The notes under the pieces were generated by a model, which was not told where the DNA came from, did not search any database, and worked only from the letters and a program-made list of their open reading frames with translations. Made by a program: the position numbers and the translations under genes. Below, in pieces: positions 44,825 to 56,300 of a stretch of DNA of 64,000 nucleotides. Positions within the stretch are counted from its first letter, which is position 1. Each line of letters begins with the position of its first letter. The stretch comes from Phlebotomus papatasi (lineage: Eukaryota > Arthropoda > Insecta > Diptera > Psychodidae), in contig NC_077222.1 of assembly GCF_024763615.1 (NCBI RefSeq), positions 42,470,001 through 42,534,000 on the forward strand. The letters run 5' to 3'.

Positions 44825-45895
44825 TAGGGTAAGTGCTCATAATTTTGGACAGTTTCTAAATTTGGACACTTTGAGGGTAAAATAGGACACTAAAAATAAA
44901 TTGATTAAAATGATGGATTTTTATTCCAATATTTGATGAAAAATGAATTCTATCTAAATATTTGTTCTTTTTGGAAGATTTTGACACTAAATACGTTAAA
45001 TTTTGAATATGATTTGAGTTGAAATTGCTTTGTTGAAAATTCAGTGTGAGCAATTGCTTACGGGAAATATGACAGAACTTCGTGGCTTACTTCAGTCTTA
45101 TTTAGTTTTGGTGAAGTACTAACAAAGTTTGTTCGCTGTTTTTGAGTGATATTATTGAATATTCATTGAATATTGTGTTGATTCACGTTACTGATGATTT
45201 GTACATTTGACCTGAAGTGAGATTTGCCTTGTGAATTATATTTTTCGTGTGAAAAATGGGAAATTTTTTAAGACATTCACCAGTGAGGTGATGGCTCTTA
45301 TTTTGGACAGGTGTTTTTCTCACGAAATTTCATGAAGTTTTAGCTTTTGTGATGACTAGGTTGGACAAATGCCTGGAGAAACAAAGGAGCATCATCTCTA
45401 CGTAAGAGATGTAATGAGAAATGCCTTGAAAGGCTCCCGGAAAGGTCAGGGAATGAGCGAATCTGCACGTACTTGGAGTATCGAAGTCAACTCACTTTAA
45501 TGAATGATATGGAAAGTTTCCGGGCTTCTGTGACATTCCACGTTTCCCTTACATGACCAGGAAGAGGACTTGGTAAGATTGGTTCATGAAATGAAGAACA
45601 ATGGGCATCCTGTTGAGGCGTATTAGCTGTCCAAATTTACAGACAAGTTGTAAAAATTAATAACCAAGTTGTCCAAAATAAGAGTCAAATTCACCTCTAC
45701 ATATCAATTCATTTTTAAACGTATTAAAACTAATTTTAGTAAAAATGAGATGATAAATAGCTTGCCAAGTTTCTAAACAACCCTTCTGAAAAGAGAGTAA
45801 CAAGAAATGTCAATTAGTATAGAAAATATCGCACTTCAAACTTGGAACTTCGATGCTTATAAGCAGACTGTCCAAAATTATAAGCACTTCCCCTA
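44825..45895 (+). mobile_element. Nested pogo-like DNA transposon remnant
   Basis: TAGGGTAAGTGCTCATAATT at the left pairs with the right end, whose complement is TAGGGGAAGTGCTTATAATT; TIRs extend through TTGGACAG. Comparison with 57037 shows a TA target duplicated on insertion. The inside encodes fragments of a transposase with pipsqueak-type and CENP-B-type helix-turn-helix segments (45369-45620) but no catalytic core. GTCCAAA.TTA words recur near both ends. Confidence 0.85.
45369..45620 (+). pseudogene. Pogo/Tigger-type transposase fragment (HTH_psq + CENP-B-like), decayed
   Basis: From the ATG at 45369 a 44-residue frame starts MPGETKEHHLYV and contains ALKGSRKGQGMSESARTWSI, which resembles the N-terminal pipsqueak helix-turn-helix of pogo-like transposases (MPG..R..Y, AL.AVR.G.MS...A.R.YGI). 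It stops at 45503. In the same frame, 45561-45620 reads EEDLVRLVHEMKNNGHPVEA, close to the start of the second, CENP-B-type helix-turn-helix (EE..LV.W...M...G.PV). Stops lie between them and the DDE catalytic domain is absent. Family assignment is from motif memory, not from a search. Confidence 0.6.
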
Positions 45896-46014
45896 TTACA
45901 TTTCAAATTTGAGATTTTGACGCTTGCATGCAACTATGCCGAAATTTGGCACACTTACCCTAAATATACTCCGCTTTTTGTCATAATTCGAACTAATTAA
46001 CAGCTTTATTCTAT

Positions 46015-46267
46015 CACTGAGAAAAAAAGAGGGTGCGATTAACTTCTTTTCCTCATAACTTTAACACTTTTTAGGTGTAAAAATATATCGACACTTTTTA
46101 ATGTTAATTTTATACCTTTTTAAGGATAAAATTAACATTAAAAAGGGTAACTTTAACCCTCAATACACCTAAAAAGGGTAATATTTACACCGATTTTGGA
46201 TCAATACTGCAGAGTAAAATTAACATTTCTGGAATGTAATTTTAACTTTTTCGGATTTCTCTCAGTG
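46015..46267. repeat. MITE with CACTGAGA ends, copy 2 (inverted)
   Basis: CACTGAGAAAAAAAGAGGGT at the left and TTTCTCTCAGTG at the right. Internally inverted relative to 27552-27806 (GTGCGAT..ACTT, GGATCAA, TTTCGGATTTCTCTCAGTG). Confidence 0.85.
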
Positions 46268-46390
46268 ATCAAATAACGCGAGACAAATTTTTAGAGTAAC
46301 CGATCGAAGTTACGGTTTTCGAGCATTCCTTAAAGTTAGGAGCCTTCGGTACTCATTGTCATTACCAATATAAAAAAAAAATGTTTATGA

Positions 46391-46617
46391 TAGGGGGATG
46401 TGGGACTACTTTGAGCTGTGGGTGTGGGGCTAGATTGTTATACGAGTTTTTCGCCTATTTCTAAATGAAGCTGGTCCTTACAATTATTTTATTTAGATCC
46501 ACAATTGTTTGGTCTATCCAAATTACATCATGTTAAAAGCCAGTTTCGATTTGAAATATGCGAAAAAATCGTATAGCATTGTATCCCCATAGCTTAAAGT
46601 ACCCCCACTTCCCTCTA
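46391..46617. repeat. TA-flanked MITE with GGGGGATGTGGGACTACTTT end
   Basis: TAGGGGGATGTGGGACTACT at the left; the right reads AAGTACCCCCACTTCCCTCTA, its degenerate inverse. 227 bp. Confidence 0.7.
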
Positions 46618-46619
46618 AA

Positions 46620-48276
46620 TCTTTAAAAGGTATGCATGAATGTGTTCCTTCTGTTCAGCAATATAATACTTGATTCATAAAACACACATTTCTCAGATGG
46701 TATTAACATGCTATCAGGATGAAATTATCGTCCAATTGTTAATCGATTGTGCGACATATACATTGAATTTTGTGTTGAACAAGGACTATTACAAATGTTA
46801 CTTTGGGATATCCATCCAGACCATCCCCTAAAGTGTGATTAGATTACAAACAAGGTGTGCTCAAAATATTCTCCCATGGGCTTACCTGAAAATTAATATA
46901 CCAGGAAAAATTTATGGAAATTTCCTCTACAATCCTCACACTTTTAATTAATGAGGGTGTACTTTTTAATTTTCCTCTTGCTGAAAATGTGTGCCTATTG
47001 TCCAACTTTTAAGCTCAAGAGGTGAAATAGGATGGAATGAAGAGCATGAATTTGAGGGTATGCATAGAATTTATGATGTGATCTTTCCAATTCATTAATT
47101 TTGTGATTGCAAAGAAATGGGAGGAATGGGAAAGAAAGAGAGAGAAATGCTCGATAATTTATAATGACAAAATTTTACTTTTAATCCAAATCGATACAAA
47201 TGATAATTTAGCGATGGATTTTTTCGTGCTTTGTGTTCAGCAGCATCAATTGAACTTATCCTCTCGAATTTTTCCTCAAACTAGGTTTTTCTTTTACACA
47301 TATGGGATACTGTATTGTATGAATGGAGTTTTATTATTCTTTTTTAGGCTGGGGGTGGTGTTTGCTAAATGATGTGATTCTATCTAGTTCTATACTGGCA
47401 CTACACTGACTGTTTATTTTATTCACTACAACACTACATTGCATTCAAGTGCATGAGTCTCTTTGACAGTGAAAATGGATTCGTTATGGAACGTTGAGTT
47501 TTTGTTTTTTTTTTTTTAATCCAAGTTCTATCATTTTGTTTTGTTTCACAAAATGTAAACGGGACGTGAAAGAATTGCTGGAAAAATCATGAACATTGAG
47601 TATTGTACAAGAAGATCTAGTATGTATGCGAGAAGAACAAAAGAGAGGAAGAGAAAGTGAAAAAGAAATGCTAGCATGAAAAAAACAAATAATAATAGTA
47701 AATGTACAAAAGAAATTTCTGTGTATAATATAGTTGGATTCTATACCAAAATCTAGAAACACACGGATATTATTTGCTGAAAATATACTTTTCTATAATA
47801 CTGTGCAACACGTCCTTTTTCCCTAGTTGACTTTCGACATGGGAAATAATGTTCACTCATGTGAAATTTTAATGTAATTTACACTGGAGCCAATAAAGTT
47901 TTCTCCTCGTTGTTATACCCTTAATTTTTCCTAATTAATGAAAACTCATGCTTTTCCCCTGAATCCCTTATTTGAGCTCTTTAAATTTAAGTGGAATTTT
48001 TATTATCCTGAAAAAGCATTAAATTAAATAGGATTTTAAAGAGAAAGGTTTTAAATTGAAATTGAACTGGAAAACGCAAAAGACAGGTCTTTAATTAATG
48101 ATTCAAATAAAGATTTTATTGATTTTTTTTATTAAAAATAAAATTCATATTTAAAAATATGTATCCAAAAAAGTCTTCTATTTAAAGCCTCACAAAATAA
48201 GAAACATAAATAAATTAATAACTAAAGTTCAAATTCTCGAATTTTGAAATATATTTATTTATTACGCGTATCGAAA
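46620..48276. other. Gene-free AT-rich stretch
   Basis: No supported gene. The frames at 47103-47372 (+) and 47484-47762 (-) have no domain features and are biased by homopolymers. Confidence 0.35.
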
Positions 48277-49938
48277 TACAGTGGGTGTCAAAAGTTTGTT
48301 ACGGCTTGTATTTTCAGTAAACCAAGTGGAAAAAAAGATAGAAAAAAATACTTTTTAAAATTTTTCTTTTTGCAAATTGGTTGCCTGTCATCCGTAGATC
48401 TTATATATGTATTTTATAAATTATTATAAATCTTATTTCATATGAAAAATAATTGTTTACCAAATGTTGATTATTTTTTTTGCGTCAAAAGTTTGTTACG
48501 TCTATTGGAAAAGTACCTCAAAAAGACGAAATGCGTGCGACTAAGATCTTTTAATCCAGTTATATTTTAAAGTTATGTCATTTAGTAAGAAAATAGTACA
48601 TTCGCACTTTTTTTAAAATTTTCAATGGTCAATATATGCATATAAACAAAATGATAAATAATAAGAAATAAAATGTTTTTTGTTAATTTAAAATTTAGGC
48701 CAAAATAGCAAGTTACAAAAATTTAAAAGAAGAGAAATTGTTCAGAAACACTCCCGGAATGAATCAGCGTCATAAATTTTCGGTATGGATGGAAAATCTC
48801 TACAGGATGCACATAAAATCGCCTAAATTCATTGTGATAAAATATAAGTACATGTGGAAAATGCTACTGGCCAGACCCAGGGTTTGACTCAGAAGGTTTA
48901 TAACTGCATTGTAAGTATCTCTGATAGTGACCCAATGATATCTGTTCCAAAAATTCAGAGTCAGTTGGTTATCGAAGGCATACAGGTCGCTACTGTTACA
49001 AAAGTCAATATGAAATTCCAAAAGATCGTGAGAATGTTTGACTGGTCCTTAAAATTTCACGGGTAGGCAAGACTAATGTGGTTAAAATGTTGCAAATTAA
49101 CTTTTTAACGTGTTTTAAGTAGAAATACAACTTTTTAGTCATATTGGACTTGCTTACCCATGAAATCCCGTAAGTAACCATTCTCGACATTTTTTTCAAT
49201 TTCCTTTTGATTTGTGTAATAGTAGCGACCTGTATGCCTTCGGTAATCAACTGACTCTGAATTTTTGGAACAGATATCATGGGGTCACTATCAGAGATAC
49301 TTACAATGCAGTTATAAACCTTCTGAGTCAAACCCTGGGTCTGGCCAGTAGCATTTTCCACATGTACTTATATTTTATCACAATGAATTTAGGCGATTTT
49401 ATGTGCATCCTGTAGAGATTTTCCATCCATACCGAAAATTTATGACGCTGATTCATTCCGGGAGTGTTTCTGAACAATTTCTCTTCTTTTAAATTTTTGT
49501 AACTTGCTATTTTGGCCTAAATTTTAAATTAACAAAAAACATTTTATTTCTTATTATTTATCATTTTGTTTATATGCATATATTGACCATTGAAAATTTT
49601 AAAAAAAGTGTGAATGTACTATTTTCTTACTAAATGACATAACTTTAAAATATAACTGGATTAAAAGATCTTAGTCGCACGCATTTCGTCTTTTTGAGGT
49701 ACTTTTCCAATAGACGTAACAAACTTTTGACGCAAAAAAAATAATCAACATTTGGTAAACAATTATTTTTCATATGAAATAAGATTTATAATAATTTATA
49801 AAATACATATATAAGATCTACGGATGACAGGCAACCAATTTGCAAAAAGAAAAATTTTAAAAAGTTTTTTTTTCTATCTTTTTTTCCACCTGGTTTCCCA
49901 AACACACAAGCCGCAACAAACTTTTGACACCCACTGTA
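48277..49938. mobile_element. 1.66 kb palindromic Tc1/mariner-like element
   Basis: TACAGTGGGTGTCAAAAGTT at the left pairs with AACTTTTGACACCCACTGTA at the right, with TA target duplication. The inverted arms run about 800 bp each to a centre near 49107. Each arm contains the same coding-like segment in opposite orientation (48854-49066 + and 49005-49361 -). It looks like two head-to-head copies of the 5' half of a transposon. A diverged single arm is at 53000-53395. Confidence 0.85.
48854..49361. pseudogene. Twin transposase N-terminal fragments, one per arm
   Basis: On the plus strand, from 48854, and on the minus strand, from 49361, the same frame appears: MENATGQTQGLTQKVYNCIV, then SVPKIQSQLVIEGIQVATVT (ITEGIQVATIT in the minus copy). 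S-V-x-K-I-Q-x-x-L-x-x-E-G-I-x-V resembles the second helix-turn-helix of Tc1-type transposases (…V..I...L...G..VS..TV). There is no catalytic domain between the arms. The minus frame runs on to 118 codons only because it reads across the centre. Confidence 0.5.
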
Positions 49939-49939
49939 G

Positions 49940-50060
49940 TTATTGCAACGTAATCATGTTACAATATCGTGTATCCCATGTTCGAGTAGTCCTGGAAGTC
50001 CATTGTAGGCCACCCAGTCGCGGCGCCTTCCCGTAATGTGGGAGGCTTTAATGTGGGATG
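49940..50060 (-). repeat. Partial SINE (3' half)
   Basis: GGAAGTCCATTGTAGGCCAC, then CCTTCCCGTAATGTGGGAGG match the body of the SINE at 51216-51524 (AAGTCCATTGTAGACCGCCC, then CCTTCCCGGCAGTGTGGATG). The tRNA-like head is missing. It lies directly between the Tc1-like palindrome and the Helitron-like copy C. Confidence 0.65.
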
Positions 50061-50084
50061 TCTGTAATTAAATTTTATCACATG

Positions 50085-51115
50085 TAAAAAGGAACAGATA
50101 ATCCTAAACGGCATATGTGGGTGAGATTCTTTACATGAGCTAACTCGGAATGCATGCAAATTCGATTTATAACTGAAGTTGGGAGATGCCATTCAGTTAT
50201 CTTCAATCAAATTCGTGAAATTTTACAAATTGTGTATATTTAAACCAGCATATCGAGGATTTGGATGGACTGACAGAAAAGTGATATATGGGTGAAATGT
50301 AAATCAGAATGTTCTTTATAATTTTACTGTAGAACTAGATCTCATCGATTAATCAGAAGCGGTCAATTTTCGAATTTGACCCCTTATAGCTCGGGTCATT
50401 AGTTATCGATCGACTTAAGTATTTTTTTTTGTTTGATAGGTATAATCTGCGGCTACAACACACTAAAATTTCAGCCCGACGTACTAAGGATTTTTTGAGT
50501 TATTTAACTTTGAAAATTGAAAATTTTCCTTTTTAAAAATAGCGCCCCTAGTGGTAGTTTTATGAACTTGTGATGTTAGAAGGGGAAGTGGAATTTCTCG
50601 AAAGCTTTCCAAAACGCTCTCACTTTTAAAATTCTGACAATTAGAACCGGAGTTATGGCAATTTTAAGAAATTTTTTGGACCCTTATAGCTTGGGTCAGA
50701 AGGGTCAGGGGATTTTAAGTTTGATATTGATCGAAAGCTCTAAGACCTAGCTATAAAATATTAAAATTTGAGCCCGATCGATGCCATAGGAGCGGTGCTA
50801 TTGAGAAAACAAAAAAGGGAGTATTCAAAATGGCGAAAGGAGGGGGTGGGGGGTCTTGGGTCAATGCACCGAGTTGCAATTTTCACTCGATTATAACCTT
50901 TTCCGAAAACCGCAAGTCGATATCTTTCTTAGTTTGGGAGCTATTAGGCTCCAAAGAGCGGCCGGGCAGACGGACGGACGGGAACGGTTTTTAGCCATCC
51001 ATATATTCGTGATCAGGAAGTGGCCAAACACATTCTGGCAAAGTATGGGGCCGATCGGAGGACATGAGATTTTGTTAGGATTATAGTAGGTGAGATTGTT
51101 AAGAATCTCACCTAA
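50085..51115 (+). repeat. Helitron-like element, copy C, internally deleted
   Basis: Opposite in orientation to copies A and B: starts AAAAAGGAACAGATAATCC and ends with the hairpin AGGTGAGATTGTTAAG/AATCTCACCT and CTAA (51112-51115), followed by T. It lacks about 800 bp of the middle modules; the join lies near 50360, where the text jumps to TTGACCCCTTATAGCTCGGG. More diverged than A and B. Confidence 0.85.
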
Positions 51116-51204
51116 TGGTACGCCTCACATGGGATATTGACCATTTATTATCTAATTCCGCAAAAAAGAATCCACAGTATTCAAATAGAACTTTCTTCGG
51201 GAAA

Positions 51205-51535
51205 ATTTCCACAATTATTATTATTAATCGTATCGAGATATTTATCATGTTATATTGTTGTTCTATCCCGTATTGGAAGAATCCGCTAAGTCCATTGTAG
51301 ACCGCCCAGGAGCACCTTCCCGGCAGTGTGGATGCTTCTTCCATGCTCCTGGAGTTTTTTGGGCAGAGGCGGTGCATTTTTATTACGTTATCACAGTGAA
51401 AATGTCTTTTTCTAAGCATTCAGATCTTTGCACCGGGCGGGACTCGAACTCGCAACTGAGTCGAGTCAGAGATCTCATCCGCCCAAGAACCAACGGTTTT
51501 GCCTATTGGGCCACTGAGACCCCCATTTCCACAAT
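51205..51535 (-). repeat. tRNA-derived SINE with perfect target duplication
   Basis: Body 51216-51524, flanked by the exact 11 bp ATTTCCACAAT on both sides (51205-51215, 51525-51535). On the minus strand the head has an A-box-like TGGCCCAATAGG (about 51502-51513) and a B-box-like GAGTTCGAGTCCC (51439-51451), followed by an unrelated body (GGAGCATGGAAGAAGC…GGAAGGTGCTCCTGGGCGG). The tail is (ATA)n: ATTAATAATAATAATT. The head is too long and unpaired between boxes to be a functional tRNA. Transcribed by RNA polymerase III and mobilised by LINE machinery, by analogy with other SINEs. Confidence 0.9.
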
Positions 51536-52650
51536 ATATAAGAAAAATGAAGAAAAAAATCAAAACATTTTTATTAAAGTGAGGCGTGGGAAAATATCTT
51601 TAAAAAGGAGGTCATCGTAAATCCGAAGTTGATATCCTTGACCGTGTGATCCCTTGGTAAATAATAATAAACAAATGGAGAAAAAGACAGACATGTAAAC
51701 ATTACACTGATATTAGTTTATCGAGCTGTTATATTGCTCTTTTCTCACTTAGACCAAAAAATGACTTTAGTTAAATTATGTAACCTACAATTAAAAAAAA
51801 ACTATTTGCTATTCTTTATGAGTTGACAATTTTAATTTCGTATGCCGTTGAGGTGAATTACACTTGTGGAAACTTTTAATATCACCACAGAAGAATTGCC
51901 TATGATAAGCAAAATGCGGTGGTCTTGAAGAATAGAGGCCAAAATTCCACTGAGAGAGCATTATTGTATGCGGGATATTCTCCCTCAATTATGTTTGTTG
52001 TGTGCTACATTTCTTATGAGAAAAATTTTCAAATTATCATTTCATGATGGAGTAATACACCACAAAATGATGATAATAATACTTGTTGTTGATGGCACTA
52101 TATCTCGTCGATTGCACCATCAGATATCATTCTTTCTGTTGGTTTTCTAATCATTCATTTGTGTATAGTAAAATACGGTTCCTGTTAGATTTGGTGAGAT
52201 AAATTCATATCTCCATTAATCTATTACTTGGCATATTTTCTGCTTCTTCTTTCAACTCAATTAACATTGAGAATGATATACAGTGATGTCCAGTGAGATT
52301 AGGGAGAAACACGATAAACAGAGAAAAGCCATTATAGAGAAATATTGCAATTTAAGAAAGAAATGTATTTATTGCTTGAAATCTGTAGAATAGAGAAAGA
52401 TAGTAATCCTTCGCTATTTCGATAAGTTAAAATTTTCTACTCATCACCTCTGCAAGATTAATTTGAAATAAATATGAGAGATTTATCGTTTTGCGAAAAC
52501 AAAACGTAACGATCTTTATATCTGTTCATCCATTGTTCATTTATTGACCGGAGGTCAAACAGTAAGATTTTTTATAACTTGAGCTAGAGGAATTCGTGAG
52601 ATCGCACTCCCAATAGTCCATATTTAAATGACCCAAGACGACTTATGTTA
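51536..52650. other. Gene-free AT-rich stretch
   Basis: No supported gene or complete repeat. Confidence 0.35.
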
Positions 52651-52738
52651 TACTACCTCCGTTCTAAAAAAAAAGTCGTACGTTTGCTAGGGTATTTTGT
52701 ACGAAAAAACGGACGACTTTTTCGGAACAGAGGGATTA
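52651..52738. repeat. 88 bp Stowaway-like MITE
   Basis: TACTACCTCCGTTCTAAAAA at the left; the right end's complement is TAATCCCTCTGTTCCGAAAA. Both are followed by AGTCGT.CGTTT. TA target. The terminal pattern CTCCCTCCGTTC is the one described for Stowaway/mariner MITEs of plants. Confidence 0.75.
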
Positions 52739-52796
52739 GGGTCAAACGAACACCTATTAACACCCAAGTCCGTGTCATTTGGGATATGAAATTTAA

Positions 52797-52855
52797 CCTT
52801 TAAACTTTAAAGGACGATTAAGTCTTGGATCACCCGTGACCCATAGAGAAAATGA
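52797..52855 (+). repeat. Degraded end of a TTAA-type element
   Basis: TTAACCTTTAAACTTTAAAG, then GACGATTAAGTC and GGATCACCCGTGACCCA resemble TTAACCCTTTAAGGGCGATT and GGGTCACCGGTGACCC at 23684. The other end is not found. Confidence 0.5.
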
Positions 52856-52999
52856 TTTTTTCTGACTTACCTAAAGTTATTTCTTTCAAATGTTTGTACG
52901 TAATCGTAAAGTAGACGGTTGTAGGAATCTAAAATATTTTTTGCAAATCTCCAACTATTTGTTATATAGTAAATATTTAAGTAAAAATAAATAAATTTT

Positions 53000-53395
53000 T
53001 TTATTATTGTTTATCATCACTTTTATATGCACGTATTGACTATTGAGAACTTTAGAAATATACAAACCGACCATTTGTCTCTCGAATGACATAACGTCAA
53101 AACATAAGTGGATTAAGAGAAGTTAGTTGCACGTATTAGACCATTTTGAGTAAGTTTTACAAATGTGTTTAGAAACTTTTGGCCGATGAAAAATGATCAA
53201 CTTTGGGAAAACAATTATTTTTCATATGAAATAAAATTAATTAAAATTTATTAAAATACATAAATAATATCTATGGATTACAAGCAACTCATTTGCAAAA
53301 ATAAAAATTTTCAGAAGTTTTTTTTCTATCATTTTTTTCACCTGATTTTTGGAACATAGATTTGTCAAGAAACTTATGGCTGACAATGTAATTTG
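53000..53395 (+). repeat. Diverged single arm of the Tc1/mariner-like element
   Basis: Collinear with about 49545-49935: TATTGACTATTGA.AA.TTT, CGAATGACATAACGTCAAAA, TTGCACGTATTAGACC.TTT, AAAACAATTATTTTTCATAT, then ATGGATTACAAGCAACTCAT and TTTTTTTCACCTGATTT. Terminus degraded. Confidence 0.8.
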
Positions 53396-56300
53396 CAGCA
53401 CCATTGTGAGAAATTTGTATTAATTTAAAATGTCTAAGAAAATTCTGGAAAATCCAAACAAATTTTGCTGATTTTTGCCTGCAATTTAAATGTAATGCTT
53501 AAACAGCTTTAAAGCTGATTTATAATCTTAGTTCAAATGGGTTGTAGACCGATGATGAGAAAAAGGAATGACGTAGTAACTTTGTGAAATTCTCGAACTT
53601 GTGGATATTACAAATGACCTGCATGAGTATAGTACTGCTAAAATTTCATTCAAATAATTAATGTGAATTAAATTTTCAGTACATGTGCCATATATTTTAC
53701 GAATTCGAGCTCTCCACGATATTCACTTGACTAACTTTTAAATAGTATAGTTCTTTCTTGTATGGCATGGAATGTGCATACATATTAATGCTCTATATAT
53801 AGCAAGCGTTATCAGGGCTATCAGTAAAAGAATTTTCTCAAGTGCGTGGCTGCTTGCTCATTTTTCATCCTAATTGGATTTTGCAATAAAGGAAAAAAAT
53901 AATATATTTTCATGGAGTCTTTGCTTTGGAGAAAATATTTTGAGATATAATATTATTATTTTATGTACATATTAATAGTTATTAAGTACTACATATGTTT
54001 AGTGACATTGTTGTAATTTTCCACTTACCTTGGATTCGTCTATAAACACATTGGACTTTATTTTATTTGGAGTTAGAAAAGAATTGGCGAGAGGAAATTC
54101 TATGAATATCCAAAATGTTTTATGGATCGAGTGAGTTTGTATATAAAATTCTTAATAAAGTTCAAGTCTTGGACGTTAAACATAGAGTAATTTCATACTG
54201 AAATTAAAGATATTCTTCGTTTCTTTCGATGTTATCACACTTTTTTATTAAAATTTAAATATAATTCACATTAATTGTCGCTAATATGAGTTTAAATGTA
54301 TAATTTGTGTCTTTGACTCAACTATTATTTATAATTTTATCTAATGTTAAGAAAGATAGACTTGGTCTGTACAAATAGGTTAAAAATGAGTTATCGTAAT
54401 AATAAGAAAAACGATTGTATTTAAAGATTAATTCATTAATTTTTCGCATTAATGTGATGATAACTCAATTAAAACCTATTTGTTTGTAGGCCAAGTTTGT
54501 TTTTTCCCCAGTAAATAAATCGAATTATAAATATTAAGTGATTCAAAGACGCAATCACACATTTTACAGTTACAATTTACCAGGATTACGCTTTACGTTA
54601 TCTTAGAATTTAAGTAAATTAAAAGGAAGTAAGCACACGGTTATTAAGATATTTTTAATTTTTATTACGGGATGATGGAGTTATTTAGACGGATATGGAC
54701 TAATTTGACTACTTCATTTATTACTCAGGAGAAAATACCATGGGAGCAGAAAATACAAAAGTCATTATTTGACTATATGAAAAAATAATATCATTATCAC
54801 TAATAAAACATCATTTTGATACTTTTGTGAATGTAATCAAAGTAAGTAGCACTACCAAGTGCATCAAATGGAATTTTTAAGTGGCTCATCTTACTAATTA
54901 ATTTTATAACTCCGACTTCATCAGTAGATCCCTTGAGTTGTAGAATATAACGGGATGATTTTTTTTTCTTTTTACAGAAGACTTTCCATAAAATCTAAAA
55001 CTAACTGCAGAGTTTCCTTAAAGAGTTAAATAATTTTTGAGTTTTTAGTTAAATTTCTTTTATCGTCTAGAACGCAACTAGTCTCTCCTCTCTTGGTAAA
55101 CTGCTCTCTTTAGTCAATACTTTATAATTTTCTCTCCTGAAGTATACGCTTAAATGTTGATTTCTTTGTTAACACCGAATTGAGGTGATTTTGAAAGAAT
55201 GATTCTTTAGATTAGGTAAAAATCGAGCTATCGATGTATTCCACTAATATTACGTTTTTCATTTTCGATAAAAGTTAGATATTTTGGTTATGTTCTTTTA
55301 TACGACTCAAAGCACTCAAAGCCTACGATTGTAAAGAAATTCAAGTAGAAAAAAATTTCAACGATTAATAATAAGTTATTTTCTTTTGATTTTCGGAAAA
55401 AAGTAGACCCTTAATTTTCTAACTTCTGTGGAAAATCTCTACGATGTTTATCTTAATTTACGAAAAAGATGTTGAGGACGACATCAACTTGACATTGCTT
55501 GCTTCAAGAACATTGTTCTTGTTGTTGCAAGAAAACATAAAACCGAAAATTAAACTAAAGGATTTCGAATTATATTGTCAATAAATTCTTTAAGATTTAT
55601 CTACTTGACTCTTGGTTGTTATATGCAAAAAAAATCTAATCAAAATACAATAAAATTTGGCTAAAATAACCCCAATGTGGGGCAATATTGCACAAATTGT
55701 CCTATTTTTATTTTGACTAAATTAATGATTTTTTTGTCCCTGGATAAAAATGTTTTTATAAAGTTAATAACCAAATAGGAAGTTAACTAGTCATTTAAAC
55801 ATTTTTTTCTATTTTTTTTATCTTTATTTTAAATTTCTAAAACTGTAATTCAACTTTGCGGCTAAAGTAACCCAATAATTCTATCTAAACTGATTAAAGA
55901 ACAACTGTTTAAATAATAATATTATTTTATTTTGTTTATTTACAGATGGAGTCATTTAAGCAATTAATTGAGAAACCTTACATCACAGAGACACTTTAGA
56001 CGTAGAAAACTAATTGGAACATCACAAGAAGTTTAAAAAAAAAATAATAAAACTTAGATAGTGTTTGAGGCCACTGAAATAGCTGCCGCCTGATCAAACA
56101 TGGAATTTTGCTGTGTGTATCGAAATAAGCGATAAAACATTGGATTTTTTCTGTCTCAGTGAGATACAACGGTGGAAGAGAGCGAGAAGTTATCGCTGAG
56201 AACCATGAGAGGTATATTGAATTTATCAATTATAATACCTTTTTAGTGAACTATAAGTAGTTTAAATAGAAATATGGCAAAGTGCTATTTGAAATGTGGA

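Larger units (their letters stand above)
44461..45962. repeat. TA-flanked MITE (GGGTAAGTGTGCCAAATT family) with nested element
   Basis: TAGGGTAAGTGTGCCAAATT at the left and the inverse AATTTGGCACACTTACCCTA at the right. Without the 1.07 kb insert at 44825-45895 the element is about 430 bp, as at 61075-61488. Further shared words: GGCCGAAATAGGGCACCAAA and GACGCTTGCATGCAACTATG. Confidence 0.95.

Noticed and set aside
51424..51524. tRNA gene on the minus strand
   Set aside because: A and B boxes are present, but the spacing is too long, no cloverleaf pairing is evident, and the unit has a SINE body, an (ATA)n tail and a target duplication.
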